Shown: positions 11,086-22,761, counted from the first letter of the stretch. The stretch: DNA of 64,000 bases from Dioscorea cayenensis subsp. rotundata (GCF_009730915.1 NC_052475.1:1612001-1676000); one strand, 5' to 3'. The notes: a model not told the origin generated them from the letters alone. Made by a program: numbers and translations.

Positions 11086-13029
11086 ACTACGGCATGCTTA
11101 TTCTAATCCTTGAACTGTGTGTTTTTAAGATACATCTACAACTTCAATTATATCCAACACAAACAAAATGAGAAATTGCAAACTAAAATATGATTCAGAG
11201 AACACACTAAAAGGGAAAACAAAACAAATAAATGCAAATAATATAGCAACAAACAGAAGTTTTCTTTCTGAATGAAGAATAGAATTTCACAGAGATATAG
11301 AATAATGTAGCCTAATTTTCAAATAAACATTTTCAATCATTTTGGGTTTATCCCCTTTCTAAATTTGTCATCAAGTTTTGGGATTATACCCTTTCTAAAT
11401 TTATCATCAAGTTTTCAATCATTTCACAGAGAAATAGAGATTTATAAACAAGAACAATATTGGCATTTAATCATACATCATATACCTTCTTATGAAGATA
11501 ATTTTTCATAACTTATAAGTTTTATGGCATCCAACTCTATTGATGAGATCTGACTTTAAAAAAAAAAAATGGCAAGAGCATTGATAAATTTTATACCGAC
11601 CGAGCTTTTTACAAAGCAGTTTTTAAATCCTCAAAAACAAGTTGTACTAACAGAACTCAGGTAGAATCTTTTTGGATAATAAGATATACCAACAACGAGT
11701 ATTTATGCTTTAGGTGCTTAAACTACATATTGCAACAGTACTTACCATTGACAACAACTTATTGAACCATCCTTTAACAGTTTTTCTTATTTGGTCATAA
11801 CATTCCGTGGCCTTTTGACTTCTCTGGAGTCACATTCCGTGGGGAGGCTACTACACCTGTAGCTTTTCTGCTTTATAAGAGGATACATTCAGCCAAATGT
11901 AATGTAAGAAATAGTAGTTGGAATGGAGAAGCCAGACTAGGAAAACCAGATAAAGATATCAAGAAGTATAACTGATGGAGGAGAAAGATGTTATTAGCTT
12001 AGCTACTATTCAATGATCAATATTCCCAATTGCATCCAGAAGTAGCCATGCACTTTATAGAAGTTAAAAAGAATAATGTAATCAGTAACTTGCTGGTATT
12101 TTACAACTTCAGTGTTAGGTCAAACTCGAACTTTGTACCAAAGCAAACTTTTATTTTATTTCAACATCATCAAGTAAATAAAATACACTTGTGCTATCCT
12201 TTAGAGTAGAGAAATATAAAATCAAAGAGTTACCTTATCATAGAACAGAACTCATATATATATGTCATTGTTTAGTCTTATATTAATACTACTCGAGTCT
12301 CAACCAAAGCCTATCCACATTAAATCATCAGCCAGAAGTTGTACCTCTTTATTCTCCTCATCAAACTAAAAATAAATCATACAATTACAAAATGATAATT
12401 CATGAAATAAAGATTAATATATCAGCCATGGAAAAAGAAAAGAAGGCTTAGAAACTATTCTGTACAAACTACCCAATAGAAAATTCAGAAGATAGAGATG
12501 GTCAGGCGCTGTCAACGAGAGTACCACAAAAAGTTATAAAGTTTAGCACATGGAAAGTGAGAATCAGGCATACCAATCATCATGATACTTCACAAAAAAG
12601 CAAGAGGCTTGAGTTCAATAATCATTGGAACAATAACAGTTTCAATGCGGTATACTGTGTGTGTGTGTGTGAAGGTTAAATATAAGCTTAATATTGACAC
12701 CCCCAAAAGAAACCTATTATATTTAACTCAGAACTATAATTTCTGCAAAAGAGAGAATTTCATGATTCAATAGAAAATAGAGCACAAATGACAATAATGT
12801 GGATAGATTATGGACTCAGAAAACATTTCCTCACAAATCAATTGTAACTGATGTATGCATCAAAGAGAACATTGCCCACAAACTCCATTGTTAATAATTT
12901 GTTAATGTAGTTCAACAGATTATGCATTGTTCCAGGAGTGTTCACTTCAAGAGCATTGATATCTCGATAGAAAAAAGTGCATATCAGAGAGTGATTTGTA
13001 GTAGACTACCAATGAACAGGGATCTAAAC

Positions 13030-13486
13030 ATCTATGGAAGAGTAAGAAGAAGGGGGAGGAAAAGAGAGAAGAGACTGATGAGGGGGAGGTCCTTGTCGTC
13101 AGGTTCCAGAGCAATGAGGCAGTCGATGATGGCGATAGCGCGGGGAGTAGATTGGTCTTCACTTTGAGCTCAAGTAGCGATCAGAGCACCTTGATGTCGT
13201 CTGGATCAGAGGTGAGGTCGTCTTTGAGTGCGCAGACTTTCTCATCATCGGTGAGGGATTCCGGGAGGGCCTCGGACTAAGAGATGGGGGTGGCGGCGAG
13301 GGCTAGCTTGAGAGGGCTGCGGAGAAGGGCAACGAGGGCGAGAGCAGCTGCAGCGGCCGCCGAGGGGATGAGGGTTCTGAGAGGGTTATCGTGGGGCCGT
13401 GGTTTGAGGGTGGCACGAAGAAGAGGAGAGGGTTTGGGGAGGCGGGATCGAAGAGGAGAAGGCGGAGGAATTAGAGAGGGTGGCAC
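13030..13486 (-). pseudogene. captured 5' part of a plastid-targeted TPR-type protein gene (inside CACTA)
   Basis: On the minus strand a GC-rich reading region starts with a Met at 13486 and runs through a basic, Ser/Pro/Arg-rich leader with a hydrophobic alanine-rich segment (AAAAAALALVALL), like a chloroplast transit peptide plus membrane or lumen-type segment. Further on, EALPESLTDDEKVCALKDDL and TSDPDDIKVL, then LLELKVKTN and (another frame) PRAIAIIDCLIALEPDDKDL, match the start of a TPR array as in plastid proteins of the SLOW GREEN 1 type. The frame changes and an in-frame stop after DDIKVL show it is broken. GC content is far above the rest of the element, as expected of captured coding DNA. 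The exact parent is uncertain. Confidence 0.55.
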
Positions 13487-13545
13487 GAAGAGGGGGAGAG
13501 GGTTTGGGGAGGCGGGCTCGAAGAGGAGAGGGCGGAGGAATTAGA
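13411..13545. repeat. 70-bp tandem duplication
   Basis: Two copies (13411-13475 and 13481-13545) of a G-rich unit beginning 'tggcacgaagaa' and ending 'ggcggaggaattag', offset by exactly 70 bp with a few differences. It covers the presumed 5' end of the captured TPR-type gene and abuts an (AG)n tract at 13545-13566. Confidence 0.9.
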
Positions 13546-14139
13546 AAGAGAGAGAGAGAGAGAGAGGTTTTTTAATTATTTTTTAAAACAAAATTAATGT
13601 AGAGGGGTTGACCTCTAAACCGGCTCTAAAAATATAAAAAAAAATATTATATTTTATTATAGAGGTGGTTTTATAAAACCCCTATATTTAACTGCCTCTA
13701 AAGCCCAAATATAGTGTAGTGTTAAGTGCATGACAAGGTGTTGTTACAAGGCATGCAAGCAAGGTGTTCAATTAAATACCTATGAGGACTTAGCTTGTAT
13801 TTGATTGTTTCCGCTATCTCATTACACTCACAATTTGTGATTTGTTGTATGCATACACAAATATAAAAATTCATAAATTATATTTATTTGTATATTTATA
13901 ACAATTATACTCCTAAAAAAATCTAGAATTTTTTTTTTTTGTAAATTAATATATACACATGATAATATGTTTATAACTATACATCCATGACAATTATGCG
14001 TGGACGGAAAAAAAACCTTAATTTTTACATTAAATATAGTAACTTGTGATAACTACATGTTTATAAATGTGCATATCTAATAATATCTTGTTACCCTGCA
14101 TAAATACTCCATATGAAGTTTACGATAGCGTACATGTAT

Positions 14140-14450
14140 TATATATATAGAGAGAGAGGATGTATCGCCTGCCCACGTTCACAGATTCGTAATCTGTGAA
14201 CGTTGATATGGGCCGTTGGATTTCAATCCAATGGTTGCACACCGTTCTATGAACAGTAACACTGCGCACTATTTATAAGCACAGTAAAAAGTGGGATGCA
14301 CAGTATTCTAATCTGAACCATCCAATCAATCTCAGTACAGTAACTAAATCAATCGCAGTCGTCCAACCCTATTAAAATTACTGTACATCATCTGCGGACA
14401 TTCTACGAACATCCGCAGATGATGTTTGGCCATATATATATATATATATG
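14140..14450. mobile_element. Micron-like MITE in a (TA)n site, with perfect terminal hairpins
   Basis: A unit of about 280 bp lies between TA/GA microsatellite sequence at the left and (TA)n at 14434-14450. Near the left end a perfect 13-bp stem (14175-14187 with 14191-14203, loop CGT) is built on ACGTTCACAGATT. Near the right end a second perfect 13-bp stem (14386-14398 with 14412-14424) is built on CATCATCTGCGGA. A near-palindrome CCGTTGGATTTCAATCCAATGG lies between. Insertion inside TA microsatellites is the habit of rice Micron elements; assignment to that group is inference. Confidence 0.5.
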
Positions 14451-17040
14451 TTACGAATATGAATGCCTTAATTACGAGAATATATATAAATGTGATGTGC
14501 TTTTTTCATCCATTTAATATTCATTTATGTTTTATACCAAAGATCGTGACAAATGTAATGACGATTTAGTGAAAATCATAACAAATGTAGGCACAATTTT
14601 ACTATTCTGTACCAAATTCTATTTATCACGCAAGTTGTAGGCACCGTTACATTTTCATACTAAAAACCGTGACAAAATCAATTTATTACTTAAATTTGTC
14701 ACGATTTTTTGGTTTATTTCCGTGCTAAATTTATCATGTTAAGATGCATATTTATCCACAATATTATGCTTTGCTTTAGTTTCCAACAGCCCCATGAATC
14801 TTAAAAGGACATGCAGATCAGGCAATTTCAAGCAGCACTGATGGATACAGTGTATAAGTAGATTCTCAGAATAGCTTTTATTCTGTTCTTGTGCCAAATT
14901 GAGGAAGAAGCTCTAATTCACCAAGCTAATAGTAGCCAATATCAGTTGCTTAGAATATTGGATTGTATGATCCCTGTCAGATAAGCTAATCCGGCTGGTA
15001 AATTAATTAATAAGCTTGCTCTTTGCTTTTGCTATTAATTATCTATTCTCAAGGATGGTAACCCCATTCTGTGAGAACTAATGATTTTTGAGGTGGCCCA
15101 GGTGACCACCATTCACAGGCTTGTGGAGCTCAAGATGAAGGTTATATATGTGTGTGTGTGTATCCAATTCATCTAATTTTAGTGACATTTTTTGTTGTAT
15201 TTAAGCAGATCAAGACTTGTACGACGTGTATTCGTGCATGCATGCATGCATTGTAACACTTAAAGCAAAGTGTAAATAAAAATAAATGAGAATGGTGCAG
15301 AGGTCTTCTTCCAACGGAGCTAGCGGTGGTAGGTTAGCTTGAGGGGGCAGTTAGCGTCGATCCATGCATGATGTGTGGTCACACACTTTGGTGGAATCAC
15401 GGTCGCCAGTGGGGCTGTGTGATATTATTCCTATAACTGATGATTTTCTATATTCTCAAAGGAGATTGGGTATAAATTATTCATAAGGTATAAAAATAAA
15501 CTTATATGAATAAAAGGATAAAAAACATTTTAAATTTTTATTCTGTCTCACATCCCCTTTGATTCTAGGACATTATATGTTAGATAATTAATTAAACAGA
15601 TTTGATGATGGAAAAAGAAAAACATGATTTCCTATTGGAGCTAAAGTAAGAGACTTAATTGATTAATTGAGTTGAGAGCCATATTAGAGTAGAATCTATT
15701 TATATATGGAGATTGCATAACAAGTTGCATGATTGGAGTCTATCATTGATTCGGAGCTAAATTGGGTGAATGCCAAGATTATTTGATTGATTTAATATAA
15801 CAATACATTTGGTTGCTTGAAGACTATATTCTTAATTGATTAGAAGCTATTTTGGGCCAATCGAAAGAACACCAAAGTTGGGCTATTGATTGAAAACCAT
15901 GTGTGTTTCTGGCTTATTTGTCTGGTTAGTTGTAACTATTTCCATGGTTGGTCAGATTCTTGATAAATTTAGCTATTTGACTCAGGTTTAACCAAGAGGA
16001 TTAATGGTGCTATGAAGTTATGCTGCAACTGAATTGTGACTCAGCCATACTCGGTAAGCATGTTTAGGTCAAATCAATTCATATTATAATAATTCATAAT
16101 ACCACATTCAGAGCTAGGAGAGCATCAAAATAGAGGGAGGTGTGTGATCTTCCTAAATTTATAAGATTTTTATAACCTTGTTTCGTCTCTTTTATTAGTG
16201 GATTGATTCTTCGAATTTAGCCTATCAGATGCAGGTTGTGATACTAAATTGTGTTATTAAATTTTATGTTATTTTTTATGTTTGTAAATGATGATCTTAA
16301 AAATTAATATTCCACACTGACCAACGGAACTAACAGTAAAATCCAAATGCCTTTAATAAAATAAAGAGAAGTGAAATATAACTAGTTCTAAATTTAGAAA
16401 TCCAAATATAAAAAATGAGAGCAATATTAGATGATTTAACTGTACATCCAGGCTCCAATACAGTTCAGTATTGTTTATATTCATAAAAAAAGACGTTTGT
16501 CGTCTATTATTCAAAAAATATATATTAGATGATTCAAAAATTAAATTTTTTTTTTAGGTGTCCGTAGTATTTCTAAACACTTTTTTTTTAAAAAAATGGA
16601 TTAAAATTTTGAAAAGGTAGTTTTATAAATTAATGATTTCTGATAACGCAAAAGATTGTTCTACTTGAACCAAATAATAATAATAATAATAAAATAAATA
16701 GCATTTTTTTTATTTTTTGAGATTTTATTAGTAAAAAAATTCTAATACTCAAACCAATAGAAGTTGTTTGTGCTTGAAACTTGAAAGGTGATGTTGGCTC
16801 TTGACATGCTAGCATGCCTTTTTAAATGCCCATCCACTCTAAGTTTTGTAAGAAAAAAAAAATATTTTTTTTTAACTTTCTATAAATAGCACATACTCTT
16901 TCATTATTATTATTTTTTATTAACATACGCCTTTATTTTCAATTTTAACAATATCATAAAATTACTAAATCCTCCAAATTTATTTTCCTGAGTTTTGATT
17001 TAGCCATGTTAATACTAGATGACCATAATTAAGGGAATCA
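14451..17040. other. AT-rich intergenic DNA with decayed repeats
   Basis: No gene seen. About 14520-14760 holds 'ccgtgacaaa'/'gccaaatt'-type repeats like those at 4.8-6.3 kb. A short exon-like phrase EVAQVTTIHRLVELKMK lies on the plus strand near 15091-15141 without support around it. 16180-16250 has an LTR-like phrase ('tagtggattgattcttcg') that may be an old retroelement scrap. The remainder is simple AT-rich sequence. Confidence 0.5.
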
Positions 17041-18030
17041 ATAATAGGCTCAACGTCAAAATCAACTACTCTTGGGATGTATTTACATAAAGATAAAATA
17101 GAAAAATATCACAAGGAATGGTTGCAAGAACTAGCTATTTGCAAAACTAAAAATAAAAGTTTAGGATCAACAATTATTAGAATGGCCCCATATGCCCAGG
17201 GGTCTAGAGACAACAAACTCCGGTATTTGAAATTTACAGTTAAATTGTTCTATGGATTTCTTAACCATGAAGGTATCCTCTACTTTTAACCCAAATTATT
17301 TAAAAATGCACTTCTCCCAGGAAAATAAACATTTTTAAATGGTTGGCCTAGAACAACCCTATCTTCACCTTGAAAAACCTAGCTGCTAAATTATAAACTT
17401 CCAACAACCACTTGTGTAATGTATCACTCGGCCATTGAATCATTATACCATCTCTTTCTCCTATAATCAGTAGTAGAGTGCAATTGGCATTTCAATCTCC
17501 TAGGCTTTTAGCCTACCGCCACTACCAACATCCCTACAAGAATTGTTTGGAGATCCAAAATCTCATTCATTGAGAGTAATAGGAGACTTTCTTGCTATGG
17601 CAATTACTTGGAATATATGACTAGCTAGAAATTATTGCATGTTCAATGATGTTGAACGCTTCTTGGTTTCTGCTATAATCATTAAAAATTGTTCACATAT
17701 TCCTCTCATTGATTGCACTAGCCCCTGACGCTAAGAAAGCTAAATTGGAGAACTAAGTTGTGTTGGTGAAGCAGCTTGGATTTCTTAGAGTAGCACTTAG
17801 ACCCAAGCCATCAGTTAAACCAGGTAATGTAGCAGAGAACGAATCACATGTCCACCAACCAGCTTGGATTTATTTGTTTTGGCTTTGCTGTTGTTTCAGT
17901 TGATGTTTCCTTTTGTTATTGTATCAGTGTCCACTGCTAGTGGAATGTTGTTATTTTTCACTCCATTGGTGTCATATACTTCATAGGTTTATCCATTTAA
18001 AAGAAAAAGAAAAAGGCAAAAAAAAAAAAG
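17041..18030 (+). mobile_element. decayed LINE 3' portion (zf-RVT region and tail)
   Basis: The plus strand keeps FTVKLFYGFLNHEGILYF (17240-17287), the usual start of the LINE zf-RVT region (compare FSVKSFYNFLIDGG in the copy at 3.8 kb). Broken pieces such as TCVMYHSAIESLYHLFLL follow, and the copy ends near 17985-18030 with 'taggtttatccatttaaaag' and an A-rich tail. Numerous stops make it older than the copies at 2.7 and 42.6 kb. Confidence 0.6.
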
Positions 18031-18036
18031 GATTAC

Positions 18037-18985
18037 CTCAACTAATTTAAGAGTAATGGAAGAAGTAGATTGAATAACCTATTTCCTTTAAATGCCATTT
18101 AAGAGTAATTAGAGGACTTGGCTACAACTACAAAGCGCAACTACCTCAATTAATTTAAGGTAGCGTTTGGTTAGATGTAGTTAAAAATACAGTAGATTTT
18201 CAATTACGGTGTAGTTGTAAATTTTGGAGTTGAAAATGCAGGAGAGTCAAATTTGGTGTTTGGTTGACTGTAATTGAAAATGCTGGATTTCAAAATTTTG
18301 TGTTTGTTTGGAAAGATTTGTAAATCTGCATTTTGAAAACATGTGTTTGGTTGGATGTATTTATAGGATATAAACACCCTTGCTAAGGATATCCCACATT
18401 GGGTCATTATTAAATTTAATTAATTATAAATACACAATTAATTGTCATTAATCGTAACCAAAATAATTATGTATATAATTACTTAATTTAATGTAAAATT
18501 ATGTTTTCATTACAAATTATTGTTATTTTTAATAATTATAAAAAATATATTACACTATTTATAATTTTTTATTTTGATAAAAATATAATAGTAACCATTT
18601 ATTATTAAGATAAAATAATATCATGATTTTATTTTTATTTTTATTTATATATATTTATTAGAAAGTCTCACGTGACACCACATGTGAGACTTTCTATAAA
18701 AATCCAAAGTGCAGGAGATTGAACTACGGCCGTTTTGAATGTAGTTCCAAAACCAACCAAATCTATCTACACTGTATTTCTAACTACTTTCAAATTCTCA
18801 AATCCAACCAAACAAACACTAGATTTTGAAGTTTTTTGTAATTACAATTACATGTAGTTTTATATCCGGCCAAACAAACATACCCTAAGAGTAATTGAAG
18901 TAGATTGAATAACCAGTTTCCTTTAAATGCCTTTTAAGAGTAATTAGAGGACTCGGCTACAACTACAAAACACAACTTAGAGTTC
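18037..18985. repeat. direct repeat of about 105 bp, second copy split by a MITE
   Basis: The sequence 'taagagtaat...agtagattgaataacc' to 'gactcggctacaactacaaa' occurs at 18045-18140 and again at 18886-18985 with a few differences. The phrase 'ctcaattaattTAA' at 18145-18158 continues into the second copy only across the 727-bp MITE at 18159-18885. The tandem duplication therefore came first and the MITE later. Confidence 0.75.
18159..18885. mobile_element. Tourist/Harbinger-like MITE
   Basis: A 727-bp AT-rich element with TAA on both sides (18156-18158 and 18886-18888). The left end is GGTAGCGTTTGGTTAG and the right end reads GGGTATGTTTGTTTGG in reverse complement. Internal copies of 'gtttggttggatgta' and its complement give a folded structure. 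TAA target and GG-starting termini fit PIF/Harbinger MITEs. No coding capacity. Confidence 0.65.
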
Positions 18986-18989
18986 TTAG

Positions 18990-19290
18990 AGGATCACACA
19001 AATACAAGCAATCATATAATAGCCACTTAGCTCTTAGTCCTGGATGCACTAGGATTCCTCTGGCTGTTTTTAGTTCTTTGTCCTCTTTATGAGGTGTTAT
19101 TTCTATGTTGTTCCTATGCCAATTTTGTTTTACAGTTATTATAGTTTTTTTTATTCTTTGATTTCCTCCAATTTTTTGTGGACTGTTATTTTATTTTATT
19201 TTATTCTATTTCAATTACTCATTAGTGGGTTTATATTATTTTTTTAACCTAAATAAATGTGGTTTATCTATTTTTTTTAATTTATGAAAA
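18990..19290 (+). mobile_element. LINE 3'-end scrap
   Basis: The stretch has the T-rich 3'UTR style of the local LINEs and ends in 'aataaatgtggtttatcta' followed by T and A runs (about 19251-19285), matching the 'aataaat..gtggtttatcca' tail of the LINE copies at 4.6 and 45.3 kb. Confidence 0.5.
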
Positions 19291-20310
19291 ACTTATCCCT
19301 AAAACTTTACTTGAATGCCTTAGAATTTATATATATATATATATATATAATTTATCATTTTAATAGTAATGATAACAACAAGGCTAACAGGCCATCCGTG
19401 TCCACCACCAAATTGTCGTTGCAGGCCGTGCCAAACATGGCCCGCAACGGTTTCAACCATGCCATGACATAAATCCATCTTAGAAGATATTTTTCATTTT
19501 TTTAAAAACCAATAATTCCGAATTTTAAGGCTTCAAGTTTAAATTTGTTAGATATATTGAACATTAGTTATTAGTACAAATTCATAAATTTTTATTTTAA
19601 AAAATATTATCATGACTAGTATTATATATATTTAAATTATAACTAAGTATCCTATTACAAATGCATTTTTCAATTTAATGAATAATATGTTTGGTAAAAA
19701 CGGAAAATAAAATAAAAAAAATACATAAAATTGAAAATATACTTCGGAAAAAACTTTTCAAAACAAATATTAAGCTCTTATATTTCATAAAAATATATAC
19801 ATATAAAAACCAATTACTATCAAATACCAAATCCATACCTATCAGCCTTTGGGTCTCATTTGTTCAACAGTATATACAAAAGCAAATTTATATAATTTTC
19901 AGGCCAAAATAGTCACATACCAAACACACAAAATTATAAATTTTTTTCAGAGAAATAATTTCAAAATACAAAATAAAAAAAATCAATTTTTTATGGAAAT
20001 ATTTTTGTTTAACTTACTCAAACCTAAATTAAAAAAAAAATCTTACCCTACCAAACCTTAAAAATCTTATCCAAATATCAAAATAAAAAAAAATAATAAA
20101 CCAACAAATCAGTCAAACCTATTAGTATTATTTTAATTAAAATAATTATTTATTTTTACAATATTACAAAAAAAAAACAAATTAAAACAAATAATGTAAT
20201 TATTAGGATATTACATTATTTTTATTTTAAGACGAGATTCAGATAAAGATGCGAATCTTAAATCCTTTAATAATTTATAACAACCTTTGCGCTATCATTG
20301 TCTCTCATCT
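19291..20310. other. AT-rich intergenic DNA upstream of the ARF gene
   Basis: Contains a (TA)n tract at 19330-19348 and long A/T-rich low-complexity sequence. Short open frames here are A-rich artefacts (Lys/Asn/Ile only). Apart from the ARF core promoter at its right end I see no feature. Confidence 0.6.
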
Positions 20311-20314
20311 CATG

Positions 20315-20323
20315 TATAAATAC
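20315..20323 (+). promoter_or_regulatory. TATA box of the ARF17-like gene
   Basis: TATAAATAC stands 96-104 bp before the ATG at 20419. This predicts transcription starting near 20345-20350 and a 5'UTR of about 70 bp that is C/T-rich, as in many plant leaders. Confidence 0.6.
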
Positions 20324-20418
20324 AGACCATCACCTGATTTCAAACCCTCAATCCCCGCTCTATTGCTTCTCTTTCTTGTTTCTTCTCCGGCTCGCCGGAA
20401 CCCTAGAAAGAGCTTTCG

Positions 20419-22761
20419 ATGGACGAATTCGGGCGTCTCGATCGCAGCATCTGGCTGGCCTTCGCCGGAATTACCAACAAGATCCCCGCCGTGGGATCCC
20501 AAGTCTACTACTTCCCAGAAGGGCACGCAGAGCAATCATTTCCTCCGATGAAAACCGATGAGATCCCCGTTCGGAAAACCCACATTCGAGCTCTCCTCTC
20601 CGACGTCTCTTTCCACGCCGACCGGGAATCCGATGAGGTTTTTGCACGGATGATGCTGGATCCTCGTGTTCCAGTCTGTGGATTGCTTGGTCGGGAGAGA
20701 AGTAAGAAGGAGGAGGAGGAGGAGCTGCAGGACTATGGTGGAGTGGTGTCCCACTCGAAGGTTTTGACGCTTAGCGATTCTAACAATGGAGGGGGGTTCT
20801 CGGTGCCCAAGGATTGCGCGACGTTCGTCTTTCCGCAGCTCGATTTGAAGGAAGAGATGCCTGTGCAGAGTGTCACTGTGCGCGATTTGCAAGGAAATGT
20901 GCTAAAATTCAGGCACGTCTTTCGTGGATCGCCGCGGCGGCATCTGCTCACCACCAACTGGAGCAAATTCGTGAACAGTAAGAATATCATCGCCGGGGAC
21001 AAGATCATCTTTGCGCGTGATAGATCAGGGGAACTTTATGTAGGCTTTCGCCGCTCTGTTAAACCCATGGCTGTAGCTCCTGAAGCTCTCGTTAGAACAA
21101 ATAGGGGGTTTTGGAGGTACGGCAGGGGGAGAGTGCCTATTGCGTTAGTGAAGAAGGCCATGAATCTGGCGGAGATGGGGTTGCCATTCGAAGTGATTTA
21201 CTACCCGAGGGCTGGGTTGCAAAACTTTGTGGTGGAAGTGGAGGCGGTGGACAGGGCATTGATGGTAGACTGGGCTCCTGGGATGAAGGTCAAGGCGGGA
21301 GTGGAGATGGAGGACGGGAGTTTGGATTGGTACAAAGGTACTGTGTTGGAACTCAACCAGAAGGACTCTGCTCTCTGGTCGCAGTCCCCATGGCGCAAGA
21401 TTAAGGTTCTTGGATTAATCTTGATTTCTATTTTTGCACTTCTATTACTGGATTTTATTTTATCTGAAACTGTTTTAGCAATCAGTTGTTCTTTTCTCTT
21501 GTTTGTTCTGCCTTTTGTTTGGAATCCGACTTTTGATGATTTCTTGTCATTTAGATTGGAAATTTGGGTAGAAGTTCTTTGCTTTTTTATTTTTATTTTT
21601 ATTTTTATCCTTTAAGCGTTCGAAACTGATGCTGTTCCTTTTATTTATTCATTCTTTTAAGAAAAAATTGTGGCTCTGCATAGGATATTCTAATGTTGGT
21701 ATCAAAATCTGAATGAGATGTATATATAGAATCAGCTTGGCCATTCAAGAATGCAAGTCTTGAATTTTCAAATAGATTATTTCTGGTTAATGCAAAAGGA
21801 GGTATCTTTCTTTCTTTGTGGAGTTTCATTAGTTATTGAAGTTTGTGGAGTTGGATTTCTTCTGAAGTTAATTGGTTGTAACCTCAATAATAAGAAGTTA
21901 TTGTTTTGATTAACTGGTCTGGGAAAACACCTAACTCCTTAGATTTGGTAAGTATTGAATGAGGTCATATAAAGGCTTTAAAGAAATCAGATAAAATTAT
22001 GTCTGCAAGTCTTTATCATGGGACTTTATGCCCTTCAACTCATTCATTACACTGATTTTGATGTATCATGATAGTTATGTCTGAAAATTTATATAATTCT
22101 TTAACTTTGCAAGTGTTTATAATCTTCTACTGATCGATCATCTGCATTAAAATTATTTTACTTGTCATGTTACTGAGCTTTTCTTGTCAATCAGATCGAG
22201 TGGGAGGAACCAGAGAAAGCGAAACTGAAGCATTTGGAAAATGCAAGTCCATGGCAAGTGGTGTTAGTCACAGACACTCCCCAGCAACCTCATCACAACC
22301 CACCTAGACGGATGTTAAGGAATGCAAATAACAGTGAGCTATCCTACAGTAATGAGGATATCTCAAGCTTTCATGCAAGAGTAAGAAGCTTAATCCCATC
22401 ACGTGAGATTACCGGTGCAATTCCTGCTGGCATGCAGGGAGCCAGGCATGATCCCCATAATGCACACCACTCACCCAACTCTGCACCGAACAATCCCTAT
22501 CCCATGTGCATTGATGATCTGGATAAGACTAACACACAGCTGAAGTTAACTGCTTTTACTAACAACGTGGCACTTGTAAATTCTCCGACACCAACTGGAG
22601 TCATCAATAATCAAGGAAGGAACCATTTTATCTCTCCAGTTCCGGAAGCCTCCAGGCAAAGCAATAATAAATTGAGATTGTTTGGCCGTGACATTGTGGT
22701 GAACATCCCAGTAAATTCCGATGCCCAAACAGAGCAGAAAGATGCTGGAGGTTCAGTCTAG
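20419..22761 (+). CDS. ARF17: auxin response factor, ARF17-like (miR160 clade, no PB1 domain)
   Basis: Two coding exons, 20419-21405 and 22195-22761, join in phase 0 (…WRKIK then IEWEEPE…) into 517 residues. Residues 10-40 carry the ARF N-terminal dimerisation motif (IWLAFAGITNKIPAVGSQVY, YFPEGHAEQ). Residues 114-214 form the B3 DNA-binding domain (GGGFSVPKDCATFVFPQLD, then FRHVFRGSPRRHLLTTNWS), and residues 240-352 the ARF auxin-response domain, ending in WQVVLV. After that only a Ser/Asn/Pro-rich tail follows; the PB1 domain that binds Aux/IAA proteins is absent. With the NNGGG in place of the usual HGG loop, this is the ARF17 pattern. Exon 2 contains a miR160 target. The protein should act in the nucleus as a repressor-type ARF on auxin-response elements. 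The 3'UTR appears spliced (about 22892-23045). The symbol is by clade resemblance. Confidence 0.92.
22428..22448 (+). promoter_or_regulatory. miR160 target site in ARF exon 2
   Basis: The 21 bases starting TGGCATGCAGGG and ending AGCCAGGCA pair with miR160 at all positions except one G:U wobble (G at 22434 where most targets have A). The site encodes AGMQGARH (about residues 407-413), the conserved miR160 coding site of ARF10/16/17. Pairing was judged from memory of the miR160 sequence. Confidence 0.93.

Larger units (their letters stand above)
6725..13721. mobile_element. CACTA (En/Spm) transposon, non-autonomous, carrying captured host gene fragments
   Basis: The 6,997-bp element begins CACTACACTA (6725-6734) and ends with the exact complement TAGTGTAGTG (13712-13721). 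It is flanked by the 3-bp target duplication TTA (6722-6724 and 13722-13724). Subterminal regions carry repeated hairpins of the form TAGAGGCGGTTATAACCGCC; a few degenerate copies occur near the right end (13600-13705). I see no TNPD- or TNPA-like transposase. The inside instead holds exon-intron pieces of at least three host genes: an unrecognised gene on the minus strand (7.6-9.5 kb), an AP2/ANT-type gene on the plus strand (10.1-11.1 kb) and a transit-peptide plus TPR-type gene on the minus strand (13.0-13.5 kb). This is the architecture of a gene-capturing (Pack-) CACTA. It would need transposase from elsewhere to move. Confidence 0.9.

Noticed and set aside
18159-18985. 105-bp direct repeat as a target-site duplication
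   Set aside because: Far too long for any transposon; the true duplication is the TAA next to the MITE.
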